From: PCRC01 sp017848435
GTDB taxonomy: Bacteria > Pseudomonadota > Gammaproteobacteria > Burkholderiales > Burkholderiaceae_C
DNA length: 64,000 nt
Assembly (NCBI GenBank): GCA_965284315.1
Contig: OZ260072.1
Location: 2,480,001-2,544,000 of the forward strand
Direction of reading: 5' to 3'
Positions 25,157 to 33,210 of this stretch are shown in pieces. Both the position numbers and the translations under genes were made by a program. The notes under the pieces were generated by a model. The model was given only the letters and a program-made list of their open reading frames with translations, had not been told where the DNA came from and made no database searches. How positions within the stretch are numbered: position 1 is the first letter of the stretch; each line of letters opens with the position of its first letter.

Positions 25157-25609
25157 ATGACCCCTGTTGCAACCCGTTCGCGTTTTCTTCTGGCCGTGCT
25201 GGCCTTGAGCGTGCTGGCCGCCGGCTGCATCGTCGTTCCGCTGCCGAGCAGCAGCGCCGAGTACAGCGTCACGCTGAGTGGGCTGGAAGAGGTGCCTCCC
25301 GTGACCACCAAGGGCGGCGGCACGCTGACCGCGTCGCTGCACAAAACCACCAACGTGTTGACCTGGAAACTGAGCTACGCCGGGTTGACTGGCCCGGTGA
25401 CGGCCGCGCATTTCCACGGCCCAGCGCCAGCAGGGCAGAACGCGGGCGTGGTGGTGGGGCTGGCCAACCCGGTGATCAGCCCGTCCACTGGCGAGGCCAC
25501 GCTGACGGCCGAGCAGGCGGCCGATGTGCTGGCGGGCAAGTGGTACCTGAATGTGCACACCGCCAAACACCCGGGTGGCGAGATCCGCGGGCAACTGGTC
25601 GCACGCTGA
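25157..25609 (+). CDS. CHRD-domain lipoprotein
   Basis: A 150-residue lipoprotein: signal peptide with lipobox LAAGC (Cys23), then a single CHRD domain from YSVTLSGLEEVPPVTTKGGGT to KHPGGEIRGQL. The domain was named after chordin and occurs in many secreted bacterial proteins; the conserved HFHGPA and LNVHTAKHPGGEIRGQ segments suggest a metal or small-ligand site, but the function is unknown. The start ATG follows CCGGAGCATTCC. It is flanked by ompA (divergent) and a long non-coding region with a very large hairpin. Confidence 0.85.
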   Translation: MTPVATRSRFLLAVLALSVLAAGCIVVPLPSSSAEYSVTLSGLEEVPPVTTKGGGTLTASLHKTTNVLTWKLSYAGLTGPVTAAHFHGPAPAGQNAGVVVGLANPVISPSTGEATLTAEQAADVLAGKWYLNVHTAKHPGGEIRGQLVAR

Positions 25610-25626
25610 GACGCACGCTGGCGGTA

Positions 25627-25702
25627 CGGCAAAAAAATTTGCCGCGGCCGGAAACATGCTGTGGATCTTCCTACGGATCAGCATGTTCCCGGTCGCGGCA
25701 AA
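25627..25702. other. large stem-loop, function unknown (possible minus-strand terminator)
   Basis: Two 23-bp arms (25638-25660 and 25680-25702) pair with only two mismatches around a 19-nt loop. The left arm starts TTTGCCGCGGCCGG and the right arm ends CCGGTCGCGGCAAA. Read on the minus strand the stem is followed at once by seven T, as in an intrinsic terminator. The left arm can alternatively pair with CGGCAAA at 25627. The 320-bp gap around it (25610-25928) contains no gene I can support; besides this it holds only the TetR promoter region. Confidence 0.6.
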
Positions 25703-25893
25703 GAGCTGCTGCCCACCTCGCACACAACTTGTTGTCATGTGCTGTGCTTAATTTATCGGGCTGTGCCCGCCGGCGTGCGAGTGGCAAGGCCAACAAAATG
25801 GGGCAACCGTGCATAAGTCATGGTGTGTCTGCTTGTGTTGGGGCCATGGGGGTGTGCAGGCTTCGTGTGTGGGGTGAAACACCAGGCATCGGC

Positions 25894-25930
25894 TTGACAT
25901 TTCAATGAAGTGAATTTAAATTCACTTCAT
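25894..25930 (+). promoter_or_regulatory. TetR promoter with perfect 26-bp palindrome overlapping the start codon
   Basis: A TTGACA -35 box (25894-25899) precedes a perfect palindrome with half-site ATGAAGTGAATTT at 25905-25930. The palindrome covers the probable -10 (TAAATT, 25917) and the first two bases of the tetR ATG. With this -10 the transcript would start at about the ATG, so the mRNA is probably leaderless; no ribosome site is visible. A TetR dimer bound here would block its own promoter. Confidence 0.75.
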
Positions 25931-26555
25931 GGCCTACCACAAGACCGACCGCGTCATTGCCAAGTCGCAGGAAACGCGCGAGCGCATTTTGCAGGCGGTG
26001 CAGCAGCTGATTGCCGAAGGTGGTTGGCGTGCAGTGCAGGTGGCGACGGTGGCGGAAATCGCCGGCGTGGCCACCGGCTCCATCTACCGCTATTTCCCTG
26101 ACAAGGGCGATCTGATGGCGCAGGCCTACGGCTACCACACCGGCCACGAAACCGACGTGGTGGCCGCCATTGCCGACAGCGGTGGCCCGGCCCTGGACCG
26201 GTTGGAGGCGGCGATTCGCACCTTTGCCCAGCGGGCGTTGCGCGGGCCCCGGCTGGCTTACGCGATGCTCGCCGAGCCGTCTGACACGCAGGTGGAGGCC
26301 GCACGGCTGGAACACCATGCCCGCTTCATCGCGCAGTTCAAGCGCATTCTGGACAACGGCGTGGCGCAGGGTGAGCTGCAGTGTGCCCACACCGGTTTGA
26401 CGGCCACCTGCATCGTGGGTGCGCTGCGCGAAGCACTGTCTGGCCCTTTGTGCGAGCCAGTGGCCGACGCACCCGCAGCGGGCGAACTGATCAACGCCCT
26501 GTGTGCCTTTTGCATGGGAGCGCTGCGGCCCACGCCTTCACGGAAACCACGATGA
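25929..26555 (+). CDS. TetR-family regulator, likely autorepressor of the Rieske oxygenase operon
   Basis: A 208-residue repressor. The N-terminal helix-turn-helix is in RERILQAVQQLIAEGG and VAEIAGVATGSIYRYFPDKGDL; the C-terminal ligand domain is divergent. The start codon sits inside a perfect 26-bp palindrome, the expected operator for autoregulation. Its stop overlaps the start of the oxygenase gene (ATGA), so the regulator and enzyme are co-transcribed and the enzyme substrate or a related metabolite may be the inducer. Confidence 0.88.
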   Translation: MAYHKTDRVIAKSQETRERILQAVQQLIAEGGWRAVQVATVAEIAGVATGSIYRYFPDKGDLMAQAYGYHTGHETDVVAAIADSGGPALDRLEAAIRTFAQRALRGPRLAYAMLAEPSDTQVEAARLEHHARFIAQFKRILDNGVAQGELQCAHTGLTATCIVGALREALSGPLCEPVADAPAAGELINALCAFCMGALRPTPSRKPR

Positions 26556-27712
26556 ACCAAGCCATCCCCTTGAAACTGGCCGACGACCCGGTGGCACGCC
26601 GCATTTGGGAACGCTCGGCCACCGCCATCCATGGGCAGGACCCGCAGCGTGGTGCACCCAGCAGCCAGCCGGTCAGCCATTACCTGAACCCGGCGCAGCT
26701 GGCCGACGAGCTGGCGCTGCTGAAAACCCTGCCGATGCCCGTCGCGCCCATCGCCCAACTGGCGCAGCCCGGCGACTGGCTGAGCACGCGAGTGCATGGC
26801 GTGCCAGTGCTGTTGACGCGCGACGCGCAGGGTGGGCTGAACGCGTTCATCAATGTCTGCCGGCACCGGGGCGCCATCGTGGCGCCGGAAGAAGCCTGCG
26901 GGCACGGCAAGACGCGCTTTGTTTGCCCGTACCACAGCTGGACCTACGACGCCTGTGGCGCCAGCGTGGGCCGGCCGCACGAGGCCGATTTCCCGCATGT
27001 GCCGCGCGAGGCAGCGGGCCTGGTGGCGCTGCCGGTGGCCGAGCGGCTGGGCATGGCCTGGGTGATCGCCACGCCGCAAACGGGGTTTGACTGGGACGGC
27101 TACTTCGGCCCCATCGGCGCCGAGATGGAAGCGCTGGGCTACAACAGCACCGCTTTCAGCCCGGAACAGCGGCAGTTTGTGCAGCCGTCGAACTGGAAGC
27201 TGGTGCTGGAGGGCAACCTGGAGAGTTACCACTTCCAGTACGCACACCAGAAAACCGTGGCGCCGATTTTCCACGACAACATGGTGGTGCACGAACACGC
27301 CGGGGACCACCACAAGATCGTGCTGCCCAAACGCACATTGGCCGAGACGTCTGCCAACACCATCGACATGGACCTGGTGGGCCGGCACACCCACATCATT
27401 TATTACTTTTTCCCGTGCGCCTTCATGCTGTGGGAGGGCGACCACATTGACCTGTTCACCGTGAGCCCGACCGACGTGGACCACTGCGACGTGCACGGCT
27501 GGATGCTGGTGCCGGAACGCTACCAGCACCGCGCCGCCGAGCACTGGCAGAAGAACGACTTCCTGTTCTGGGAAACGCTGGACGAAGACTTTGCGCTGGC
27601 TGCGTCCATTCAAAGCGGCTTGCGCAGCGGCGCGAACGACGCCTTCCGTTTCGGGCGCAACGAATTCGCCTGCGCGTTGTTCAACGAGAGCCTGGCGCGG
27701 CGGCTGGGCTGA
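26552..27712 (+). CDS. Rieske non-heme iron oxygenase, alpha subunit
   Basis: Terminal oxygenase of 386 residues. The Rieske 2Fe-2S ligands are Cys103/His105 (NVCRHRGA) and Cys125/His128 (VCPYHSWTY). The mononuclear iron site is in NLESYHFQYAHQ (His227 and His232), with Glu where many members have Asp. The C-terminal region LDEDFALAASIQSGLRSG is like that of the choline/carnitine monooxygenase (GbcA/CntA) group. It inserts oxygen into a small organic substrate that cannot be named from sequence. No reductase gene is adjacent, so a reductase must be supplied from elsewhere. The start ATG overlaps the TetR stop. Confidence 0.87.
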   Translation: MNQAIPLKLADDPVARRIWERSATAIHGQDPQRGAPSSQPVSHYLNPAQLADELALLKTLPMPVAPIAQLAQPGDWLSTRVHGVPVLLTRDAQGGLNAFINVCRHRGAIVAPEEACGHGKTRFVCPYHSWTYDACGASVGRPHEADFPHVPREAAGLVALPVAERLGMAWVIATPQTGFDWDGYFGPIGAEMEALGYNSTAFSPEQRQFVQPSNWKLVLEGNLESYHFQYAHQKTVAPIFHDNMVVHEHAGDHHKIVLPKRTLAETSANTIDMDLVGRHTHIIYYFFPCAFMLWEGDHIDLFTVSPTDVDHCDVHGWMLVPERYQHRAAEHWQKNDFLFWETLDEDFALAASIQSGLRSGANDAFRFGRNEFACALFNESLARRLG

Positions 27713-27714
27713 GT

Positions 27715-28341
27715 TCAGGCCGTCCTGCGCCAGACCAGGCAGCGGTTGTTGGCCGGCATCGCCACATCGCCTACCAAGACCAGCCCGGCGGCCTGCGCCA
27801 GCGCGTCCACCGCTTCAAAATCGCGGATGCCGCGCTTCGGGTTGGCGTCGCGCAGCGCCGCGTCAAACGCGGCGTTGCTGGGGCTGGTGAACTGGCCGCC
27901 ATGGTTGAACGGGCCATAGACCACCAGCAAGCCACCCACCGCCAGGGCGCGTGGCAACTCGGCAAACAGCCGCTGCACCTCGGGCCAGCCCATGATGTGC
28001 AGCGTGTTGGCGGTGAACACCGCGTCGTGCGCCACCGCTGGCAGGCCTGCGTTCACGTCCAGCACCCACGGGTCGGGCGTGTTGGGCAGTGCGGCGTCGG
28101 CCAGCCAAGCACGGATGCCGCCCAGGTGTTCTGCCACGTCGCTGCATTGCCACTGCAGGTGGGGCAGGGCGGCGGCAAAGTGCACCGCGTGCTGGCCGGT
28201 GCCACTGCCAACCTCGAGCACCCGTACCGAGGGGTTCAGCGCGGTTGTGGGCGGCGGCAGGTGCTGCCGCAGCACCGCGAGGATGGCGTCGCGGTTGCGT
28301 TCGGCGGCGGGGGAGAAGGGTTTGTCGAGAGGCAGGTCCAT
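27715..28341 (-). CDS. DUF938 SAM-dependent methyltransferase
   Basis: A 208-residue protein of the DUF938 family. It opens with the family signature PFSPAAERNRDAILAVL and has the SAM motif VLEVGSGTGQHAVHFA, then VFTANTLHIMGWPEV and YGPFNHGGQFTSPSNAAFD. The substrate is unknown. The start ATG at 28341 was chosen because the family begins there; an extension further upstream would cross the dispersed repeat. It converges with the oxygenase gene (2 bp between stops). Confidence 0.85.
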   Translation of the reverse strand: MDLPLDKPFSPAAERNRDAILAVLRQHLPPPTTALNPSVRVLEVGSGTGQHAVHFAAALPHLQWQCSDVAEHLGGIRAWLADAALPNTPDPWVLDVNAGLPAVAHDAVFTANTLHIMGWPEVQRLFAELPRALAVGGLLVVYGPFNHGGQFTSPSNAAFDAALRDANPKRGIRDFEAVDALAQAAGLVLVGDVAMPANNRCLVWRRTA

Positions 28342-28378
28342 GGCGACAGTCTCGCACGCCCCGGTGGTGGTCATGTGT

Positions 28379-28440
28379 GCTACTGTTTTTATAGCTGAAC
28401 CGCAAGATTTCACTAAGGCGGATGGCCAATTTGGCTTGAA
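28379..28440 (-). repeat. dispersed intergenic repeat, copy 2
   Basis: Reverse-orientation copy of the repeat at 8911 and 52506. Read on the minus strand: AAGCCAAATTGGCCATCCGC, then CTTAGTGAAATCTTGCGGTT, then the terminal hairpin GCTAT-AAAAACA-GTAGC. It lies between the DUF938 and msrA genes. Confidence 0.8.
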
Positions 28441-28509
28441 AATGGCAGGGAAACCGGGGTGGGGTGGCCTGCGGTGGCCAAAACAGGGGGCTTGCCGTAA
28501 GCTCGCGGC

Positions 28510-29145
28510 ATGCACACCCCCTACTTGCCCCCATTGCTGGCTGGCGCGCGGCGCGCCTTGCTGCTGCTGTCTTGCGTGGCCGGCGCTGCGCTGGCCCAGG
28601 CGCCCGCCAGCACCGCACTGGCGACTTTTGCCGGTGGCTGTTTCTGGTGCGTGGAGTCTGACTTTGACAAGGTGCCCGGCGTCCTCTCCACCACCTCCGG
28701 CTACATCGGTGGCCGCACTGCCCACCCGACCTACGAGCAGGTGTCTTCCAAAGCCACCGGCCATGCCGAAGCGGTGCAGATCGTGTACGACCCGGCCAAG
28801 GTGAGCTACGAACAACTGCTGGCTTATTTCTGGCGCACCATCGACCCGACCACCAAAGACCGCCAGTTTTGCGACGTTGGTTCGCCTTACCGCACCGCGA
28901 TTTTTGCCCACGGTGAACAGCAGCTGAAAATCGCCACGGCCTCAAAAGAAGCGCTGGACAAGACCAAGCCGTTCAAGGCGCCCATCGTCACCGAGATCGT
29001 GCTGGCCAGCACCTTCACCCCGGCTGAGCAGTACCACCAGGACTACTACCAAAAGAACCCGCTGCGCTACAAGTATTACCGCGCCAGTTGCGGGCGCGAC
29101 GGTCGGCTTCAGCAGCTGTGGGGCGACCAGGCCGGCAAGTTCTGA
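28510..29145 (+). CDS. msrA: peptide methionine sulfoxide reductase A, exported
   Basis: Repairs oxidised methionine (S-sulfoxide). 211 residues. The catalytic Cys is in FAGGCFWCVESDFDKVPGV; GGRTAHPTYEQVSSKATGHAE and TKDRQFCDVGSPYRTAIF are family motifs, and the recycling Cys is in ASCGRDG. Unlike cytosolic MsrA it has a signal peptide (ALLLLSCVAGAALAQA), so it acts in the periplasm. No msrB is adjacent. The start ATG gives the full signal sequence; downstream is a run of 12 G before the convergent trhO. Confidence 0.92.
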   Translation: MHTPYLPPLLAGARRALLLLSCVAGAALAQAPASTALATFAGGCFWCVESDFDKVPGVLSTTSGYIGGRTAHPTYEQVSSKATGHAEAVQIVYDPAKVSYEQLLAYFWRTIDPTTKDRQFCDVGSPYRTAIFAHGEQQLKIATASKEALDKTKPFKAPIVTEIVLASTFTPAEQYHQDYYQKNPLRYKYYRASCGRDGRLQQLWGDQAGKF

Positions 29146-29149
29146 GCGC

Positions 29150-29161
29150 GGGGGGGGGGGG
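29150..29161. repeat. 12-base poly-G tract
   Basis: Homopolymer in the 23-bp gap between the convergent msrA and trhO stops. It lies in no gene, so it has no obvious phase-variation role. Confidence 0.9.
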
Positions 29162-29168
29162 TGCGGGC

Positions 29169-30002
29169 TCAGTTGCTGCCGTCCAGCAGGCGGGCGCGCT
29201 TCAGGCGCCAGGCGTCGTCTTCGGAGTCGCTGCCGTAGACGTCGTCCAGCGTGGTGGGGGTTTCCTGCAGGTGGGTGTCGAGCGCAATGCGGTTGTCGAA
29301 CACAAAACACTCGCCTTGCCAGTCGCGTTCGGCGTCGGGCATTTTCTCGAAGTAGTTGAGGATGCCGCCTTCCAGCTGGTAGACCGTCATGCCGAGGTCC
29401 AGCATCCAGGCGCTGGTTTTCTCGCAGCGGATGCCGCCGGTGCAGTACATCGCCACCTTCTTGCCCTCGGCCTTCCAGGCGTCAATGTTCGCCAGCACGT
29501 ACTCGGGGAAGTCGCGGAAGTTGGTCACTTCCGGGTTGATGGCGTTGCGGAATTGGCCGAGCCGGTACTCAAAGCTGTTGCGGTTGTCGATCAGCAGCAC
29601 GTCTTCGTCGTCAATCAGCTTGCGCCAGTCTTCCGGACTGACGTTGATGCCGGTCTGTTTGGCCGCGTCAATGCCCGGAATGCCCAGTGGCACGATTTCG
29701 GCTTTTTCGTGCACCTTCATCCGCTTGAACGGCGCGGTGATGCAGGGGCTGCGCTTGTAGACCATGCCGCCGAAATGGCCGCCAAACCGCGGGTCGGTCG
29801 CCAGCGTGTGGCGAAACGCGTCCAGCGCCTCGGCGCTGCCCGCCAGCATGCCGTTGATGCCCTCGTGCGCCACCAGAATGCTGCCCAGCAGTGGCGCGGT
29901 GACCTCGCGCAGCGCGCTGGCCACCTCTGCCGTGGCTGGGAGGTGCACGAATTTGTAAAAGGCGTCGTGGAACGCGACGCCGGTGTTGGATGCTTGCGCC
30001 AT
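29169..30002 (-). CDS. trhO: tRNA uridine(34) hydroxylase (rhodanese-domain)
   Basis: Oxygen-dependent hydroxylase giving 5-hydroxyuridine at the wobble position (YceA/TrhO). 277 residues: an N-terminal acylphosphatase-like domain with GSILVAHEGINGMLAGS, then a rhodanese domain with the key Cys187 in AMYCTGGIRCEKTSAWM, followed by YQLEGGILNYFE. Length slightly shorter than E. coli (350). It stands alone, divergent from a Rieske-like gene. Confidence 0.9.
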   Translation of the reverse strand: MAQASNTGVAFHDAFYKFVHLPATAEVASALREVTAPLLGSILVAHEGINGMLAGSAEALDAFRHTLATDPRFGGHFGGMVYKRSPCITAPFKRMKVHEKAEIVPLGIPGIDAAKQTGINVSPEDWRKLIDDEDVLLIDNRNSFEYRLGQFRNAINPEVTNFRDFPEYVLANIDAWKAEGKKVAMYCTGGIRCEKTSAWMLDLGMTVYQLEGGILNYFEKMPDAERDWQGECFVFDNRIALDTHLQETPTTLDDVYGSDSEDDAWRLKRARLLDGSN

Positions 30003-30082
30003 CCCCGCATTATCCCCGTAGCCTGGCAGCGGTGTGCCGTGCTACCGTCCATTTCACCGATTTCAGCACCAGGGCCTGCACC

Positions 30083-30751
30083 ATGGACCGACGCGATTTC
30101 ATCGAGACCTGTTCCGCCAACGCCCGTCCCCAGAACTACGCCCGTGTGCTGCTGGTCAACGAGCTTGGTGACCCGCTCAAGGCCGCCACCCTGAAGCCCC
30201 AGACCAACTACGTCTTCCATTACCCGTTCGAGGCCACGCCGGTGTTCCTGCTGGACCTCGGCAAGCCCGCGCTGCCGCAGGCGCTGACCACCCAGGACAA
30301 GCAGGCCTACGCCTGGCCGGGCGGTGTGGGGCCCAAGAAGCAGCTGGTGGCGTACTCGGCCATTTGCGCCCACAAGCTGGTCTACCCGACGCCGCAGCTC
30401 AGTTTCATCAGCTTCCGCAAGGGCCCCGCAGCCAACGGCAACACGCCCAGTGCGGCGAACGATGTGATCCACTGCTGCGCCGACCACAGCCAGTACGACC
30501 CCGCCAAAGGCGCGCAGGTGCTGGGCGGGCCGGCCGAGCAGCCGCTCTGCGCGGTGCTGCTGGAACACGAGGCCAAAACCGACACGCTGACCGCCTACGC
30601 CACACTGGGCGGCGAGCTGTTTGACGCGTTCTTCAAGAAGTACGAAATGAAGCTGAGCCTCGACGTCGGCCCCAAGGCCCGCAACCCGGTGCAGGCGAAA
30701 AGCGTGGTGCGCGAGCTGGACAAGTTTTGCCGCAACCCGGTGAAGTGCTGA
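30083..30751 (+). CDS. Rieske-type 2Fe-2S protein, unknown partner
   Basis: About 222 residues. Rieske ligand pattern: SAICAHKLVYP gives Cys-x-His and HCCADHSQYDP gives Cys-x-x-His, about 37 residues later. There is no catalytic iron domain, so it would act in electron transfer or as a subunit. The N-terminus MDRRDFIETC has a twin-arginine-like pair but no hydrophobic stretch follows, so export is doubtful. Not part of a known complex nearby. I do not recognise a family name; the assignment is from the ligand pattern only. Confidence 0.7.
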   Translation: MDRRDFIETCSANARPQNYARVLLVNELGDPLKAATLKPQTNYVFHYPFEATPVFLLDLGKPALPQALTTQDKQAYAWPGGVGPKKQLVAYSAICAHKLVYPTPQLSFISFRKGPAANGNTPSAANDVIHCCADHSQYDPAKGAQVLGGPAEQPLCAVLLEHEAKTDTLTAYATLGGELFDAFFKKYEMKLSLDVGPKARNPVQAKSVVRELDKFCRNPVKC

Positions 30752-30832
30752 GCGGGTTGCAGGGCTGCAGCGCATCACAGGCCCATGGATCAGGGTAATT
30801 CCTTACAATCGGGGGTTGCCCAGAAAGACCCT

Positions 30833-33163
30833 GTGTCCGATTCCACCTTGACCCCACCGTTGCCCGCAGCCGATCGCGCCAAGGCCGCGCCGCGCGTGCC
30901 GCAGGTGAAACCGCTGGGCAGCTACCGCCCCTACTGGGCCAAACGTTTCGGCACGGCCAAGTTCCTGCCCACCAGCCGCGAGGAAATGGCCGCGCTGGGC
31001 TGGGACAGCTGCGACATCGTCATTGTCACCGGCGACGCCTATGTGGACCACCCCAGCTTTGGCATGGCGGTGATCGGCCGCATGCTGGAAGCCCAGGGCT
31101 TCCGGGTGGGCATCATCGCCCAGCCCGACTGGCAGAGCGCCGACCCCTTCAAGGCCCTGGGCAAACCGAACCTGTTCTTCGGCGTGACCGCCGGCAACAT
31201 GGATTCGATGATCAACCGCTACACCGCGGACCGAAAAATCCGCAGCGACGACGCCTACACCCCCGGCGACGTCGGCGGCAAGCGGCCCGACCGCGCCTCG
31301 CTGGTGTATTCGCAGCGCTGCAAGGAAGCCTGGAGCGATGTGCCCATCGTCATGGGCGGCATCGAAGGCTCGCTGCGCCGCATCGCCCATTACGACTACT
31401 GGCAGGACAAGGTACGCCGCTCCATCCTGGTGGACGCGAAATGCGACCTGCTGCTGTACGGTAACGCCGAACGGGCGATCGTGGAAATCGCCCACCGCCT
31501 GGCCGCCCGCGAGCCGGTGGAAAACATTGTGGATGTGCGTGGCACGGCCTTCATCCGGCGTGACACGCCAGAGGGTTGGTTCGAGATCGACTCGACCTCG
31601 GTCGATGCGCCCGGCCGGGTGGAGTCGCACGTCAACCCGTACCTGAACACCTCCGAGCAGGCCAAGAGCCAGGGCGAGACCTGCGCCAAGGAAGACGGCG
31701 GCGCGGCGCCCAGCGCCAACCCGGCCATCCAGCCGCTGGTGTTCATGCCCAACCCGGCCCTGATGGGCAAGCTCAAGGTGCCGCCGCGCGACCGCTCGGT
31801 GATCCGCCTGCCGGCCTATGAACAGGTCAAAAGCGACCCGGTGCTCTACGCCCACGCCAACCGGGTGCTGCACCTGGAAACCAACCCCGGCAACGCCCGC
31901 GCGCTGGTGCAGGCCCATGGCGACCGCGACGTGTGGATCACGCCGCCCCCCATTCCGCTGACCACGGCTGAGATGGACATGGTGTTCGATCTGCCCTACG
32001 CCCGCAGCCCGCACCCGCGTTACGCCGACGAGAACGGCAGCCACGAGGGCGCGACCAAGATCCCGGCCTGGGAGATGATCCGCTTCAGCGTGAACATCAT
32101 GCGTGGCTGTTTTGGCGGCTGCACCTTCTGCTCCATCACCGAGCACGAGGGCCGCATCATCCAGAGCCGCTCGGAAGACTCGGTGATCCGCGAGATCGAA
32201 GACATCCGCGACAAGATTCCGGCCTTCACCGGGGTGATTTCCGACCTCGGTGGCCCCACGGCCAACATGTACCGCATTGGCTGCAAGAGCCCGGCCATCG
32301 AGGCCGCCTGCCGCAAGCCCAGCTGTGTGTACCCGGACGTGTGTTCCAACCTGAACACCGACCACGGCCCGCTGATCAAGATGTACCGCCGGGCCCGTGC
32401 GCTCAAAGGGGTGAAGAAGATCCTCATCAGCTCCGGCCTGCGCTACGACCTGGCGGTGAAGTCGCCCGAGTACATCAAGGAGCTGGCCACCCACCACGTG
32501 GGCGGCTACCTGAAGATCGCGCCCGAGCACACCGAGACCGGCCCGCTGTCCAAAATGATGAAACCGGGCATCGGCAGCTACGACCGCTTCAAGAAGCTGT
32601 TCGACGCGGCCAGCCTGGAAGCCGGCAAGAAGCAGTACCTCATTCCCTACTTCATCGCTGCCCACCCCGGCACCAGCGACGAGGACATGATGAACCTCGC
32701 AGTGTGGCTGAAGAAGAACGGTTTCCGCGCCGACCAGGTGCAGACCTTCTACCCCAGCCCCATGGCCACGGCCACCGCGATGTACCACAGCAACAAGAAC
32801 CCGCTGCGCAAGGTGACGCGCGACAGCGAGACGGTGGACATCGTGCGCGGTGACCGCCGGCGCCGGCTGCACAAGGCGTTTTTGCGTTACCACGACGCCA
32901 ACAACTGGCCGCTGCTGCGCGAGGCGCTGAAGGCCATGGGCCGCGCCGATTTGATCGGCAACGGCAAACACCACCTGATCCCGACCTACCAGCCGCTGAC
33001 CGACGGGGGCTACACCAGCGCCCGGCGCAAAAACTCCACCGCAGTGGGCGTGAAAACTTCTCCGGTGACCAAGGGGCGGGTGCTGACACAGCACACCGGG
33101 TTGCCCCCACGCGACAACGGCTCGCGGCCTGCCACCAAGTCTTCGCGCAAGAAGCCAAGTTGA
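30833..33163 (+). CDS. ygiQ: YgiQ family radical SAM protein
   Basis: About 776-residue member of the UPF0313/YgiQ family of radical-SAM proteins, function unknown. The N-terminal domain (REEMAALGWDSCDIVIVTGD, then DHPSFGMAVIGRM) is cobalamin-like. The central radical-SAM motif is MRGCFGGCTFCSITEHEGR (CxxxCxxC). The C-terminus is basic and disordered (KSSRKKPS). The start is uncertain: GTG at 30833 follows a possible promoter (TACAAT at 30803) and aligns with the family start better than the ATG at 30785. It is not in an operon with its neighbours. Confidence 0.9.
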   Translation: MSDSTLTPPLPAADRAKAAPRVPQVKPLGSYRPYWAKRFGTAKFLPTSREEMAALGWDSCDIVIVTGDAYVDHPSFGMAVIGRMLEAQGFRVGIIAQPDWQSADPFKALGKPNLFFGVTAGNMDSMINRYTADRKIRSDDAYTPGDVGGKRPDRASLVYSQRCKEAWSDVPIVMGGIEGSLRRIAHYDYWQDKVRRSILVDAKCDLLLYGNAERAIVEIAHRLAAREPVENIVDVRGTAFIRRDTPEGWFEIDSTSVDAPGRVESHVNPYLNTSEQAKSQGETCAKEDGGAAPSANPAIQPLVFMPNPALMGKLKVPPRDRSVIRLPAYEQVKSDPVLYAHANRVLHLETNPGNARALVQAHGDRDVWITPPPIPLTTAEMDMVFDLPYARSPHPRYADENGSHEGATKIPAWEMIRFSVNIMRGCFGGCTFCSITEHEGRIIQSRSEDSVIREIEDIRDKIPAFTGVISDLGGPTANMYRIGCKSPAIEAACRKPSCVYPDVCSNLNTDHGPLIKMYRRARALKGVKKILISSGLRYDLAVKSPEYIKELATHHVGGYLKIAPEHTETGPLSKMMKPGIGSYDRFKKLFDAASLEAGKKQYLIPYFIAAHPGTSDEDMMNLAVWLKKNGFRADQVQTFYPSPMATATAMYHSNKNPLRKVTRDSETVDIVRGDRRRRLHKAFLRYHDANNWPLLREALKAMGRADLIGNGKHHLIPTYQPLTDGGYTSARRKNSTAVGVKTSPVTKGRVLTQHTGLPPRDNGSRPATKSSRKKPS

Positions 33164-33210
33164 GTTGTCGCCCGGGTGGGCGTCGGGCTGATCTCCGGTA
33201 CCTGAACGGG

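Noticed and set aside
30083..30112. Twin-arginine export signal on the Rieske-like protein (MDRRDF)
   Set aside because: No hydrophobic core follows the arginines, so a Tat signal is not supported.
30803..33094. Long minus-strand open frame of about 760 codons opposite YgiQ
   Set aside because: Composition (His, Val, Gly, Ala-rich) is typical of a shadow frame; the plus strand has the complete YgiQ protein.
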